Part shown: positions 1 through 8,445 of the stretch, in pieces
Layout of the letters: the number at the start of each line of letters is the position of its first letter
How positions within the stretch are numbered: the stretch's first letter is position 1
Assembly: GCF_001644605.1 (NCBI RefSeq)
Contig: NZ_CP011388.1
Coordinates: forward strand, 2,756,501 to 2,820,500
Length of the DNA: 64,000 nt
From: Paenibacillus swuensis
GTDB taxonomy: Bacteria; Bacillota; Bacilli; Paenibacillales; DY6
Direction of reading: 5' to 3'
Position numbers and translations under genes: made by a program
The notes under the pieces: model-generated
Database searches by the model: none
The model's input: only the letters and a program-made list of their open reading frames with translations
Told to the model about the DNA's origin: nothing

Positions 1-7
1 GATTCGG

Positions 8-1738
8 GTGGAGGGTTCTCCTATTGAGGAGACGCCTCAACCAGGGGGAACCATCAATCCGGGTGATGTGACCGCTCCGGTCGAACCGGAAATTCACGAG
101 ATGAACCTTGCCTCCTTTGCAGTACAGCCTTGCGCGGAAGGCGCATTTCCTTATTTAAAGCACACGGGAAGGTTCGGGATGACCTCGGAGGATTCTCTGA
201 AGCTGCAGGAAGAAGTTCGCCAGGCCGCTTCAGCTTTGAGATCGTTGCGCAAGGGCTCTCGGTTACTCTGCATGGGTACGGGCGAGTTTATGTACATCCC
301 GATGCGGATTGCAGCGGAATTGGGCGGAGAAGTCTGGTATCAATCCACCACCAGAAGTCCGATTCACCCTTATGCGGCAGATCACTACGCGGTTCAGAGC
401 GCTTACGCTTATCCGTCTCCGGAGCACGACGGGGTTATGAACTATATGTATAACATTGAAGCGGGTCAATACGACGAGCTGATGCTCTTTATGGAACGGG
501 AAATGAGCGCCGAATCGATGGCGGGTTTGAGGAGAGTCTTGGCATCCCTGGGCATTTCGCGAATCTATATCATTAACTGCGGTGTTAAGCGGTTAGCCGC
601 GCCGGAGCCAATCGGGAGTTATCCTTCAGACGATGTAACTTTTCTGCTGAAAGATTTAAGTTCCATCGATTTGGAACGGCCGACTGAGAACCGCGAACGT
701 GCGATTCAGGCAGGTGTTCATTATTCCGAAATGCTGCCGATGGAATTTCAGCCTACCGCGGAGTATCTGCGAATTTTCCACGAGACGCTTCACGCGTCAG
801 GAATGAAGGTCGCGAAGGATGCGGGAACGGTTGCGGAGCTGATTGCCGCGCGTCGGGGAGAGAAGATCGTACTGGTATCCCTGGCCCGCGCGGGTACGCC
901 GATCGGGGTTCTGATCAAGAGATACCTGAAGCAAACCTACGGATGGGACATTCCCCATTACAGCATTTCGATTCTTCGGGGCAAAGGAATGGATGAGAAC
1001 GCACTGCTCTATATTCATCAGAATCATCCTGGAGCTCAAGTGCAATTCGTGGACGGCTGGACCGGGAAAGGCGCCATCACACGGGAATTAAAGAACGCTT
1101 GTGAGCGAATGAACCTTCGCTATGGTGTCGAGCTGAGTCCGGATTTGGCAGTTCTGGCGGATCCGGGGCACTGTTCTGCCACCTTCGGGACCAGGGAAGA
1201 TTATCTCATTCCCAGCGCCTGCCTGAATTCGACCGTGTCGGGCTTGGTCAGCAGAACGGTGTTGCGAGACGATTTGATCGGACCGTCTGATTTTCACGGG
1301 GCCAAATATTACAAGGAATGGCAGGATCACGATGTATCCAACCTCTTTGTGGATACGATTGCCGGTCATTTTCTCGGCGTGACGGAGGCCGCAAAGGCCG
1401 AAGCGGAGAAGCGGTTAAAGGCTGAAGCTGCGATGCCATGGAATGAAATGGTCGATGGTGATTCGGCTGTGACTTGGCAAGGGATGGAGGATATCATCCG
1501 AATTCAGCAGCAGTACGTCATGGATAACATCAACCGGATTAAACCCGGTGTGGGCGAGACAACTCGAGTCCTTTTGCGCCGGGTACCTTGGAAGATTCTT
1601 GTGGATCGACTGGACAACCCGGAGCTGAAATCCATTCTGCAGTTGGCTAAAGAGCGGCATGTGCCGGTCGAGGTTTACCCCGAAATGACCTATGCCTGTT
1701 GCGGACTGATTCAAGGGATGGGAGGCGGGGCGGAATGA
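8..1738 (+). CDS. StiP/PRTase-type protein with C-terminal PELOTA-like domain, Ter stress cassette
   Basis: This 576-residue protein resembles the phosphoribosyltransferase-type proteins (annotated StiP in databases) found in tellurium-resistance stress cassettes. A phosphoribosyltransferase-like core lies around residues 275-375: a strand reading VLVSLARAGTPIG, then the motif VQFVDGWTGKGA near residue 345, which fits a PRPP-binding loop. A conserved DPGHCSATFGTRED segment follows near residue 385. The last ~90 residues look like the PELOTA RNA-binding-type domain that ends these proteins. GTG at 8 is the first start in the window, but the frame is open to the left edge, so the true start could be upstream; ATG at 101 is another option. 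Its stop overlaps the next ATG (ATGA), so the genes are translationally coupled. The family is predicted to make a nucleoside-like metabolite; the chemistry is not established. Confidence 0.75.
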   Translation: MEGSPIEETPQPGGTINPGDVTAPVEPEIHEMNLASFAVQPCAEGAFPYLKHTGRFGMTSEDSLKLQEEVRQAASALRSLRKGSRLLCMGTGEFMYIPMRIAAELGGEVWYQSTTRSPIHPYAADHYAVQSAYAYPSPEHDGVMNYMYNIEAGQYDELMLFMEREMSAESMAGLRRVLASLGISRIYIINCGVKRLAAPEPIGSYPSDDVTFLLKDLSSIDLERPTENRERAIQAGVHYSEMLPMEFQPTAEYLRIFHETLHASGMKVAKDAGTVAELIAARRGEKIVLVSLARAGTPIGVLIKRYLKQTYGWDIPHYSISILRGKGMDENALLYIHQNHPGAQVQFVDGWTGKGAITRELKNACERMNLRYGVELSPDLAVLADPGHCSATFGTREDYLIPSACLNSTVSGLVSRTVLRDDLIGPSDFHGAKYYKEWQDHDVSNLFVDTIAGHFLGVTEAAKAEAEKRLKAEAAMPWNEMVDGDSAVTWQGMEDIIRIQQQYVMDNINRIKPGVGETTRVLLRRVPWKILVDRLDNPELKSILQLAKERHVPVEVYPEMTYACCGLIQGMGGGAE

Positions 1739-2544
1739 TTTTTGCCAGTGATTTGGATCAGACTCTGATTTATTCCGTTCGCTCCAAAGGAGACACGCCG
1801 CTGGAATCGATGGTTCCCGTTGAACTGTATGAGGGCAGGCACATTTCCTATATGACGCCGGGAGCAATTGAGAAGCTTCATCTGTTGAAGCAGTGGGCTC
1901 ATTTTGTCCCGGTTACGACGAGAACGCCTGAGCAATATCTGCGGATTTTCGGCATTCGGGAACGGTTCCAGCCCGCGTATGTGATTGTCAGCAACGGGGG
2001 AACGGTTCTTCATGAAGGAACGCCGGACAGAGTATGGAACGAGATGATTAGAAAGGCGGTAGGGAACGATTGCGCGCATGCTTCCGAGATTCAGGAGCTC
2101 TTTCAACAAATTGCGGAGCCCCATTGGGTGAAATCTTCAACGCTTTGTGACGAACTGTTCTATTCAATTGTGGTAGAACGGGATCAGGTACCGGCGTCGA
2201 TGGATGAATGGAAGAAGCAACTGACAACGCTCGGTTGGAGCTACTCTCTTCAAGGCCGCAAGATTTATCTGGTACCGGAGCGGGTGAGTAAAGGGGCGGC
2301 TCTAGCCTATGTGAAAGAAAAGCTGGGTTCAACCTATGTGATGGCGGCCGGAGACAGTCTGCTCGATGAAAGCTTGCTATTGGTGGCTGATCAGGCTATA
2401 GCGCCGGCGCATGGGGAGTTAAGAAGAGCGTATGCGGCTCACAGCCACATTCAATTTACGCAACAAGCGGGGGCCGCGGCTTCCGAAGAGCTGTTAGACC
2501 GGTTCATCCAAGAGGCCGAGCGCCGGGCAGTATACATTCGATAA
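1735..2544 (+). CDS. HAD-superfamily hydrolase of the Ter cassette
   Basis: A 269-residue haloacid-dehalogenase-type phosphatase. Motif I is at the N-terminus (DLDQT, residues 6-10, the first Asp being the expected nucleophile). Motif IV reads AAGDSLLDESLL near residue 205, as in Cof/sucrose-phosphatase-like HADs. The ATG at 1735 overlaps the previous stop and puts motif I right at the N-terminus; a longer frame from 1699 would add 12 residues inside the upstream gene and is unlikely. In Ter stress cassettes a HAD enzyme regularly accompanies the PRTase and ATP-grasp proteins and is thought to remove a phosphate from the pathway intermediate. The substrate cannot be told from the sequence. 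Confidence 0.8.
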   Translation: MIFASDLDQTLIYSVRSKGDTPLESMVPVELYEGRHISYMTPGAIEKLHLLKQWAHFVPVTTRTPEQYLRIFGIRERFQPAYVIVSNGGTVLHEGTPDRVWNEMIRKAVGNDCAHASEIQELFQQIAEPHWVKSSTLCDELFYSIVVERDQVPASMDEWKKQLTTLGWSYSLQGRKIYLVPERVSKGAALAYVKEKLGSTYVMAAGDSLLDESLLLVADQAIAPAHGELRRAYAAHSHIQFTQQAGAAASEELLDRFIQEAERRAVYIR

Positions 2545-2567
2545 TGCAAGAGAGGAATACCTAACCT

Positions 2568-3587
2568 ATGACCAGAATTTATATGAACCGTTGGTTTTCC
2601 ACAGCTTATCATTATATTAATATGATCCGGGACAACCCCGATGGTGAGTCCTTCGAGTTCTACGGAACGCATCCGAATCCGCAGCATATGTCTCTGATGG
2701 CGTCGGACCATGCGGAGACGGAGCCTGATTTGACAGGAAGGGCTTACGCGGAGTTTTGCGCGGAGTTCTGCAAGCGGCATGAGATCGACCTCTTTATTCC
2801 GAGACTGCATATGGAGGAGATTGCCCGTCACGCCTCATTGTTCGACGCGATCGGGACGAAGCTTCTGGTGTGCCGGGATTTGGACCTCCTGGACGCCATG
2901 GTCGAGAAAGACAAGTTCTATGAGATGCTGCAAGGCCGCGACCTGGTGACAATACCGGATTATGAGGTGGTCACGACCGCGGAAGCGTTTAAGTCGGCTT
3001 ATGAGAAGCTGACGGCCAGAGGGCATAAGGTATGCTTTAAACCTACGAAGTCCGAGGGCGGTATGGGCTTTCGAATCATTAACGATGAGATTGATCCCCT
3101 GGAGGAGTTGTACGGTTATGTGACGTTATCAACTACCTTTGAGCGAGCGCATGAGGCATTTTCCGCCGTGGAGCGCTTTGAGGACATCATGGTGATGGAG
3201 CTGCTTGAGGGCACGGAATACAGCATCGATTGCCTCGCAACCGCGGAGGGAGAGCTGATTACCGCTGTGCCGCGCCGGAAGTCGGAGGGGCGCATCTATC
3301 TTTTGGAAGAGAATCAGGAATTGCTGGAGCTTTCCCGACGTATTGCCAACACCTTGCGTATCCCTTATGCTTTCAATATACAAGTACGATATAATCATGG
3401 TGTTCCGAAGTTACTTGAAATTAACCCGCGGATGTCCGGGGGACTTTACATCACTTGTCTATCCAGTGTTAATTTGCCTTACCTGGCGGTTCGCGCCGCT
3501 CTGGGAATGCCTATTACGCCGCCTGAACCGAAGTTCGGCATCACGGCAAGTTATATTGAACAAGCTGTACAGATCAACCAGGATTGA
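2568..3587 (+). CDS. ATP-grasp ligase of the Ter cassette
   Basis: This 339-residue protein has the ATP-grasp order of motifs. A nucleotide-binding strand and glycine-rich loop appear as CFKPTKSEGGMGFRI (about residues 151-165). An MVMELLEGTEYSID segment follows near residue 208, and the metal-binding end LLEINPRMSGGLY lies near residue 284. ATP-grasp enzymes join a carboxylate to an amine or thiol through an acyl-phosphate. It starts 23 bp after the HAD gene in the same direction, and it is a standard member of the predicted Ter biosynthetic module. The substrate is unknown. The ATG at 2568 has a GAGAGGAAT ribosome-binding site just upstream. Confidence 0.8.
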   Translation: MTRIYMNRWFSTAYHYINMIRDNPDGESFEFYGTHPNPQHMSLMASDHAETEPDLTGRAYAEFCAEFCKRHEIDLFIPRLHMEEIARHASLFDAIGTKLLVCRDLDLLDAMVEKDKFYEMLQGRDLVTIPDYEVVTTAEAFKSAYEKLTARGHKVCFKPTKSEGGMGFRIINDEIDPLEELYGYVTLSTTFERAHEAFSAVERFEDIMVMELLEGTEYSIDCLATAEGELITAVPRRKSEGRIYLLEENQELLELSRRIANTLRIPYAFNIQVRYNHGVPKLLEINPRMSGGLYITCLSSVNLPYLAVRAALGMPITPPEPKFGITASYIEQAVQINQD

Positions 3588-3606
3588 ACAGAACGGAGGT
3601 GCGAAG

Positions 3607-4410
3607 ATGAAAGACTGGATGAGAAACGGCTGGATCGAAGCCGCCGGAGGGTACATCGTCGGGCTGGGCGTATATACGCTGACGTCCTCCGCTATGCTGG
3701 CTTTGGCCGTTCCTACAGCCGTGATGGCTGTCGTACTGACGAAGCAACGGCGTCAGGCTGCGCAGCAGTTGCGGGAAGGGAACATGCTGCCTGCCGCTGC
3801 GGGTCAGGCAACCGGCCGCGGGCAATTCGGCGGCGGTGCAGGCGGTGCAGGCTTAGCAGGGGCAGGCAGTGCAGGCTCAGCAGGGATTGGCGGCTATGGC
3901 GGAACAGTAACAGGCGCTGCAGGTGCGATAGGTACAGGCGGAGCAGGCGGTACCGCAGCAGGCACTAGCGCAGCCGCGGTTGGCGGGACTCAGGTGCAGC
4001 CAGTGATCGCGGACCCGGAGCTGGCAGCGGCCATCGAGTATATCGGGATTCTCGAGGATATGATTCATTTGGAGGGCGAGAAGGGGACGCTGGATGACGA
4101 GATTGTCCAGAAGACCATCGCGCTCTTGTCCCGACTTCACCGCTTAATTCCGGATCTGGTCACATTGAATGACACTAATATCAATTACAACATTGTTCGC
4201 CTCATTCGGAGAGATCTTAACTCAACGATCAATCCGTTCTTGCGGCTGAGCGGCGATGCGAAGCGGCAGAACCGCAGGGTTTTGCTCGACGGGATCAAGG
4301 ATATTAACTCGAAGCTGACATTTTACACCCAGACGATTGAACAAAAGGACCTGATGGAACTGCGCACCAAAGCGGATCTGATCCAACAAAGGTATCGCAT
4401 GAACGATTAG
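3607..4410 (+). CDS. XpaC-like membrane-anchored partner of TelA
   Basis: A 267-residue protein. It has a hydrophobic hairpin at about residues 11-45, a low-complexity Gly/Ala/Ser linker at about 63-127, and a helical C-terminal half (LAAAIEYIGILEDMIHLEG onward). A small XpaC-like membrane protein commonly precedes telA in Bacillales, and the C-terminal half is compatible with that family; this rests on position and overall character more than on a diagnostic motif. The ATG at 3607 has a GGAGG site 8 nt upstream. A longer frame from 3343 overlaps the ATP-grasp gene and is rejected. The linker is rich in GGxGG steps and may vary in length between strains. Confidence 0.55.
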   Translation: MKDWMRNGWIEAAGGYIVGLGVYTLTSSAMLALAVPTAVMAVVLTKQRRQAAQQLREGNMLPAAAGQATGRGQFGGGAGGAGLAGAGSAGSAGIGGYGGTVTGAAGAIGTGGAGGTAAGTSAAAVGGTQVQPVIADPELAAAIEYIGILEDMIHLEGEKGTLDDEIVQKTIALLSRLHRLIPDLVTLNDTNINYNIVRLIRRDLNSTINPFLRLSGDAKRQNRRVLLDGIKDINSKLTFYTQTIEQKDLMELRTKADLIQQRYRMND

Positions 4411-4428
4411 ATGAAGGAGGAATAGGAA

Positions 4429-5517
4429 ATGGCACAACCGATCACGCAAATCAAGAATGAAGATCTGCAGAAGCTGGAGCAGGAAGCGCAGCTGACGATT
4501 CAGAAAGTGGCCTCAACCGATGTCCTGCAACTGGACACGCTGATGGATGAGATCGCGAAGCGGGGGCAGAAGACGCTGGAACGTTCAGGGCAGACGCTGG
4601 CGATGCTGGAGCGGCCGTTGAATGACCTGATGTCGGGCAAAAGAGGCGAAGTCGCCACCAACATGCTGAAGCTGCGCACTGAAGTGGAAGAACTCAGCCG
4701 CAGTAAGCAGTTATCGTTCGCTCAGAAGTTGCTGCGCAAAACCCCCATTAAACAATACGTCTACAAGTATCAGTCCGCCAAAACAAATGTCGGTGTCATC
4801 ATCAACTCCCTGCGCCACGGCAAGGAGAACCTTGAAGAGAATGTCGTGCTCATGCGCAATCTGAAGCGCAGCAGTTTAGAGAATGTGTATGATCTGCAGC
4901 TCTTGATTGAGTACGGGAACCGTTTGAAAGCGTTGTTCGAGGAAGAGATCGCCAAGCCGGAGAACGAGTCGCGTAAAATTTACCTGGAACGCGGATTGCG
5001 CAAAGTGGTGACCAAGCTGCAAACTTACACCGAGATGATCATGCTCTACCAGCAGGCCATTGCCGGAACCGATATTATTAATGACACGAATGATAAATTA
5101 ATGGATGCCGTCGACAGCGCGATCGATAAGACGCAGCATCTCATGAGTGTATCTGTGTTGATCGCCCAAGCAATTGATGATCAGCTGAAGGTGATTGATG
5201 CCGTTAACTCTACCAATGAGATGATCGGCAAGCAGTTCGCGGAGAATGCCCGTCTGTTGAACGAATCCACGGACAAGGCGTCGCAGGCGCTGATGAAACC
5301 GGCGATGAGCATGGAGATGGTGGACCGGGCGATGTCCGATCTGTTCTCCGCGATGGATAAGTACGAGAATTCGAATCGTCAGATTATCCAGACGGTATCG
5401 GATCAGACGGTGAAAATGACGCAGATTAACCAGAAGATCGGCGATCGGCTGGGCATCAAGCCGGGCAGCGCGCCTACGGTTGAAGCGCCAACCTCCGCCA
5501 AAGGATTCCTGGAATAG
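4429..5517 (+). CDS. telA: TelA-family toxic anion resistance protein
   Basis: A 362-residue, strongly charged, almost entirely helical cytoplasmic protein of the TelA/YaaN/YceH family linked to tellurite and other toxic-anion resistance. Typical signs are the central stretch of long amphipathic helices, a YLERGLRKVVTKLQTYTEMI segment in the middle and the late SDQTVKMTQINQKIGDRLG region. It follows the XpaC-like gene by 18 bp with a GGAGG site. Its place after the StiP, HAD and ATP-grasp genes marks it as the last gene of the Ter cassette visible here. Biochemical function in this family is unresolved. The length is normal for TelA. Confidence 0.85.
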   Translation: MAQPITQIKNEDLQKLEQEAQLTIQKVASTDVLQLDTLMDEIAKRGQKTLERSGQTLAMLERPLNDLMSGKRGEVATNMLKLRTEVEELSRSKQLSFAQKLLRKTPIKQYVYKYQSAKTNVGVIINSLRHGKENLEENVVLMRNLKRSSLENVYDLQLLIEYGNRLKALFEEEIAKPENESRKIYLERGLRKVVTKLQTYTEMIMLYQQAIAGTDIINDTNDKLMDAVDSAIDKTQHLMSVSVLIAQAIDDQLKVIDAVNSTNEMIGKQFAENARLLNESTDKASQALMKPAMSMEMVDRAMSDLFSAMDKYENSNRQIIQTVSDQTVKMTQINQKIGDRLGIKPGSAPTVEAPTSAKGFLE

Positions 5518-5605
5518 CACGGACTGGGCGACTGAGAGGGATAAGGTCAGGTCGCCCGAAATTCCGGCTTTGGACAAGGCAAATAAATTTTTATAGGGAA
5601 AAGGT

Positions 5606-5634
5606 TTGCATTTAGATTAGGGATATGTTATGAT
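5606..5634 (+). promoter_or_regulatory. Sigma-A promoter of the cold-shock gene
   Basis: TTGCAT at 5606-5611 and TATGAT at 5629-5634 are separated by exactly 17 nt. Transcription would start near 5641, giving a 5' leader of about 120 nt, long for a small gene but usual for cold-shock genes. Confidence 0.75.
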
Positions 5635-5655
5635 CTGATTATTGAAATTTGACCT

Positions 5656-5720
5656 AAATTCACATATTGTAGTGGGTTAAATGGACTTAAAGGTATTAAC
5701 CCTTTACCATATGTGAATTT
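5656..5720 (+). promoter_or_regulatory. Large stem-loop in the csp 5' leader
   Basis: AAATTCACATAT (5656-5667) pairs perfectly with ATATGTGAATTT (5709-5720). After a symmetric 6 x 6 internal loop, GGGTTAA (5674-5680) pairs with TTAACCC (5696-5702) around a 15-nt loop. The structure sits between the predicted transcription start and the GGAGG site, where cold-shock genes carry temperature-sensitive leader structures. That role is inferred from position. Confidence 0.6.
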
Positions 5721-5763
5721 TTGTTTAAAAAATCATGTAAATTATTTTTGGAGGTAATTACCC

Positions 5764-5964
5764 ATGGAACAAGGAACAGTAAAATGGTTTAACGCAGAAA
5801 AAGGATTTGGCTTTATCGAAGTTGAAGGCGGCAACGATGTATTCGTACATTTCTCCGCAATCGTAGGCGACGGTTTCAAATCTTTGGACGAAGGCCAACG
5901 CGTTGAGTTCAACGTAGTACAAGGCAACCGCGGTCCTCAAGCTGAGAACGTAGTAAAACTTTAA
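5764..5964 (+). CDS. csp: Cold-shock protein, CspA/CspB family
   Basis: A 66-residue single cold-shock domain. The RNP1-type motif KGFGFIE (about residues 13-19) and the RNP2-type motif VFVHFSAI (about 26-33) carry the aromatic residues that bind single-stranded RNA and DNA. The length matches the CspB family exactly. It acts as an RNA chaperone in the cytoplasm. A GGAGG site lies 9 nt before the ATG. The gene has its own promoter, a long structured leader and a terminator, and YdjO lies just downstream. Confidence 0.95.
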   Translation: MEQGTVKWFNAEKGFGFIEVEGGNDVFVHFSAIVGDGFKSLDEGQRVEFNVVQGNRGPQAENVVKL

Positions 5965-5974
5965 TTAAACCAAT

Positions 5975-6003
5975 GCCCCGAACATAACGTTTGGGGCTTT
6001 TGT
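5975..6003 (+). terminator. Terminator after csp
   Basis: GCCCC (5975-5979) pairs with GGGGC (5993-5997), extended by a G-U pair next to the stem, and is followed by a T-rich run. Confidence 0.8.
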
Positions 6004-6045
6004 TATATAATAGGATTACACTTCACTAGAGAAAGAGGGACGGTT

Positions 6046-6261
6046 ATGTACAATTCGCGGAAAAAACCAATGGAAGAAATTCCAGAAGAAATGACAGCCG
6101 TATGGTCTTGCTCAAACGAAAATTGTAATTGTTGGATGAGAGACAATTTTGCTTTAGACACACAGCCAGATTGCCCTCAGTGTCAGTCCGCGATGGTTAA
6201 AGGCGAAAAAAAATTAGCCGTTGTCGCCAATACCAGTTTTAATCATAACAAAAGTGTTTAA
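6046..6261 (+). CDS. ydjO: YdjO-like cold-inducible zinc-ribbon protein
   Basis: A 71-residue protein with two cysteine pairs arranged as a zinc ribbon: CSNENCNC near residue 22 and CPQC near residue 46. The aromatic context (VWSC, NCWMRDNF) resembles the YdjO family described as cold-inducible in Bacillus. It lies 81 bp after csp in the same direction, in keeping with co-induction in the cold. GAAAGAGGGA precedes the ATG. Function is unknown; a nucleic-acid-binding role is only a guess from the zinc ribbon. Confidence 0.8.
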   Translation: MYNSRKKPMEEIPEEMTAVWSCSNENCNCWMRDNFALDTQPDCPQCQSAMVKGEKKLAVVANTSFNHNKSV

Positions 6262-6290
6262 AACATAATATCCCCCCTTATTAAATATAG

Positions 6291-6328
6291 AAATCAAGCT
6301 CGAACCTATGGTTCGAGCTTGATTTTAT
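6291..6328. terminator. Bidirectional terminator between ydjO and the GH130 operon
   Basis: A perfect 16-bp inverted repeat (6291-6306 with 6310-6325) around a TAT loop, with an AT-rich stem base on both sides. It can end transcription from both convergent units. Confidence 0.85.
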
Positions 6329-6339
6329 TTATAGGCTGC

Positions 6340-7407
6340 TTATACCGTCTCTAAGCTGTCGAGAATAGCTAGCAGGCTCAGCTCGCAAGCCGCCATGGAT
6401 GTATCGGCTACGCCATAATACATCTTCACAACATCGCCTTCGACCAGCGTTCCGCAGGCGAACACCACGTCGCCGAAGAAGCCTTGCTTCTCATACGCGG
6501 CTTCCGGCTCCAGGATCGGATTGCGGGAGCGCGCGAGCACCTTGGACGGGTCGTCCAAGTCGAGAAGTACCGCGCCCATGCAATAGCGATGCTCCGGCGT
6601 TGCGCCGTGGTACAGCTCCAGCCAGCCGCGCTCTGTCTTGATCGGCACGCAGCCGCCGCCCATCCGGCCGCAGTCCCACATCCCCGCCCGCAAGCCGATG
6701 AGGTGCTTATGGTTTCCCCAGTACAACAGATTGTCAGACTCCGCAATCCACATTTCGGGATTACCGGTGCTTTTCGTTGTAGGGCGATGAAGCGCGTAAT
6801 ATTTGCCGTTCACTTTCTCCGGAAAAATCAACACATCCTTATTATCCGGCCCAAAAATCATGCCATGACGCGTAACCTCCACGAAATCCGTCGTGGATAC
6901 CATCGATTCGCCAATGCCGACAGGGGACACCGCCGAGTAGTAAATATAATACGTATCGCCGATTTGCGTGATCCGCGGATCCTCAATGCCGAACGTTTCC
7001 AGGGATTCGGAAGGATACAAGAAAGGATCGGCATCCACCGTGAAGTTGTGACCGTCCCGCGAGCGGGCAATGCGTAAATAAGAGATGGAAGTTAAATATT
7101 GAAAAGAACCGGTTTGCGTTTTATTTCGTATGACACGGGGGTCGGAGAAATCATATCTTTCATCATCCAATCGTAACTCTATCAATGTTAAATCTCGCTG
7201 CTCCACATTATATACCGGTGCCAGTACACAGGCAGGGTCCGGGCTGATCGGCCGCTCCGCCACACGAAGCAGCATAATGACTTCGCCGTTGTAAGAGGCA
7301 ATGCCTGCGTTGAAAGCGCCAATAACCTCGAAACCTTCCTTGTGCGGCGTGACATCCATAGGGGTAATCAGCGGATTTTTTTCGTATCGGTAAACTTCAA
7401 TTGTCAT
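6340..7407 (-). CDS. GH130-family glycoside phosphorylase (beta-mannoside type)
   Basis: A 355-residue five-bladed beta-propeller enzyme of the GH130 family. Family-like signs are the start KNPLITPMDV, the GAFNAGIA segment carrying the predicted catalytic Asp-region fold, a TFGIEDPRIT motif near residue 137 and MGGGCVPIKTERGWLELYHG near residue 250. GH130 enzymes phosphorolyse or hydrolyse beta-mannosidic bonds, releasing mannose 1-phosphate in the phosphorylase members. It is the last gene of the operon, 63 bp after DUF1861, and ends at the bidirectional terminator. There is no signal peptide, so it would act in the cytoplasm on imported oligosaccharide. Exact linkage specificity is inferred from family and context. 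Confidence 0.85.
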   Translation of the reverse strand: MTIEVYRYEKNPLITPMDVTPHKEGFEVIGAFNAGIASYNGEVIMLLRVAERPISPDPACVLAPVYNVEQRDLTLIELRLDDERYDFSDPRVIRNKTQTGSFQYLTSISYLRIARSRDGHNFTVDADPFLYPSESLETFGIEDPRITQIGDTYYIYYSAVSPVGIGESMVSTTDFVEVTRHGMIFGPDNKDVLIFPEKVNGKYYALHRPTTKSTGNPEMWIAESDNLLYWGNHKHLIGLRAGMWDCGRMGGGCVPIKTERGWLELYHGATPEHRYCMGAVLLDLDDPSKVLARSRNPILEPEAAYEKQGFFGDVVFACGTLVEGDVVKMYYGVADTSMAACELSLLAILDSLETV

Positions 7408-7470
7408 TGTTGTATAACTCCCTTGCAGTATCGAATTAAGATAAATTTGGTATAGGTCCTGGTCAAGCGT

Positions 7471-8415
7471 TTATTCATATTGGTCAAAAGGATCCGCAAT
7501 CACGATCCGCTGCGCTTCTGCATCGCTGATGCCGGCGTAGAGCACGGCGGTGCCGTCGTTATTCCGGACGAGTCCTCCGCTGAAGACAACGTCCTCCAGG
7601 TCCGGGCGCTTGGAGGGCCCGGGTAAGAACGCCGCGCGCACAGCGATGAGCGCCATGTCCGAGAAACGTTCCGTTTCCGGATCAAAGGCGAACGCCATCG
7701 GATAGTAATGGCGGTCTCCCTGGGCGTCGAAGCAGGCGATATGCCCGAGTACGCCGACAAGGCCGTTCCCGAGCAGGTGCGCCTCGTTCGCGCCGCCCCA
7801 TTCGCCGTCGGCGAACTGGCCTTCGAGCAGCGGCGCGGCCTCGATGGCTTCGCACGTAAGCGCGTCAAGCGACGCGACGCGCAAATACCCGATCTTGCCG
7901 CGGCCTCCCTTGTCGCCTTGCGGCCGGGTAAACACGCCGATGGAGCCGTCGGCTAATTCGACCGGACGAATGTCTTTCATTCCGTCCGGTCCTTTAAAGA
8001 ACGGCTTCAGCGAAGCGACGGTGGCGCCGCGATAGAAGGAGGTGCGCCATTTCAGAGCACCCCGCTGCTCCGGATGCGGGTAAATCTCCACACCGCCCAG
8101 CACAAGTTCCCCGGCAACCCGGGTGTAGAATGGATCCTGCAGGTGAAGGATCGGTGCGCCTTCGCGTACTCCCCAGCGGCCGCCACGCTGGATGAAGAAC
8201 ATAATGTCCGAATGCTCGCTGTCCCGGGCCTCGACACGTCCGGCGATGACAAGCTCTCCTTCGTCGAGGAATGGCGCGGTAATGTTATAGACATCTTTGC
8301 CTTCGACTTCGGTGAATACGATTTTTTGAACATCGCTTGTAGATCCTTGCGTATTCGCATATTGAAGTAATAATTCTTGACAGGTTTTCACTTCGGTTTT
8401 GATGAGTGATGTCAT
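7471..8415 (-). CDS. DUF1861 (MTP-1-like) protein next to GH130
   Basis: A 314-residue protein matching the DUF1861 family: YNITAPFLDEGELVIAGRVE near residue 43, GGVEIYPHPE near residue 107 and a late VVFSGGLVRNNDGTAVLYAG segment. Such proteins are predicted beta-propellers and are often encoded beside GH130 enzymes and sugar ABC transporters. A sugar-processing role is inferred from this. It has no signal peptide. It sits between the permease and GH130 genes of the same operon with short gaps. GGAGAGGAGCG precedes the ATG. Confidence 0.75.
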   Translation of the reverse strand: MTSLIKTEVKTCQELLLQYANTQGSTSDVQKIVFTEVEGKDVYNITAPFLDEGELVIAGRVEARDSEHSDIMFFIQRGGRWGVREGAPILHLQDPFYTRVAGELVLGGVEIYPHPEQRGALKWRTSFYRGATVASLKPFFKGPDGMKDIRPVELADGSIGVFTRPQGDKGGRGKIGYLRVASLDALTCEAIEAAPLLEGQFADGEWGGANEAHLLGNGLVGVLGHIACFDAQGDRHYYPMAFAFDPETERFSDMALIAVRAAFLPGPSKRPDLEDVVFSGGLVRNNDGTAVLYAGISDAEAQRIVIADPFDQYE

Positions 8416-8445
8416 GATGGAAACGCTCCTCTCCGGTGTAAGGTG

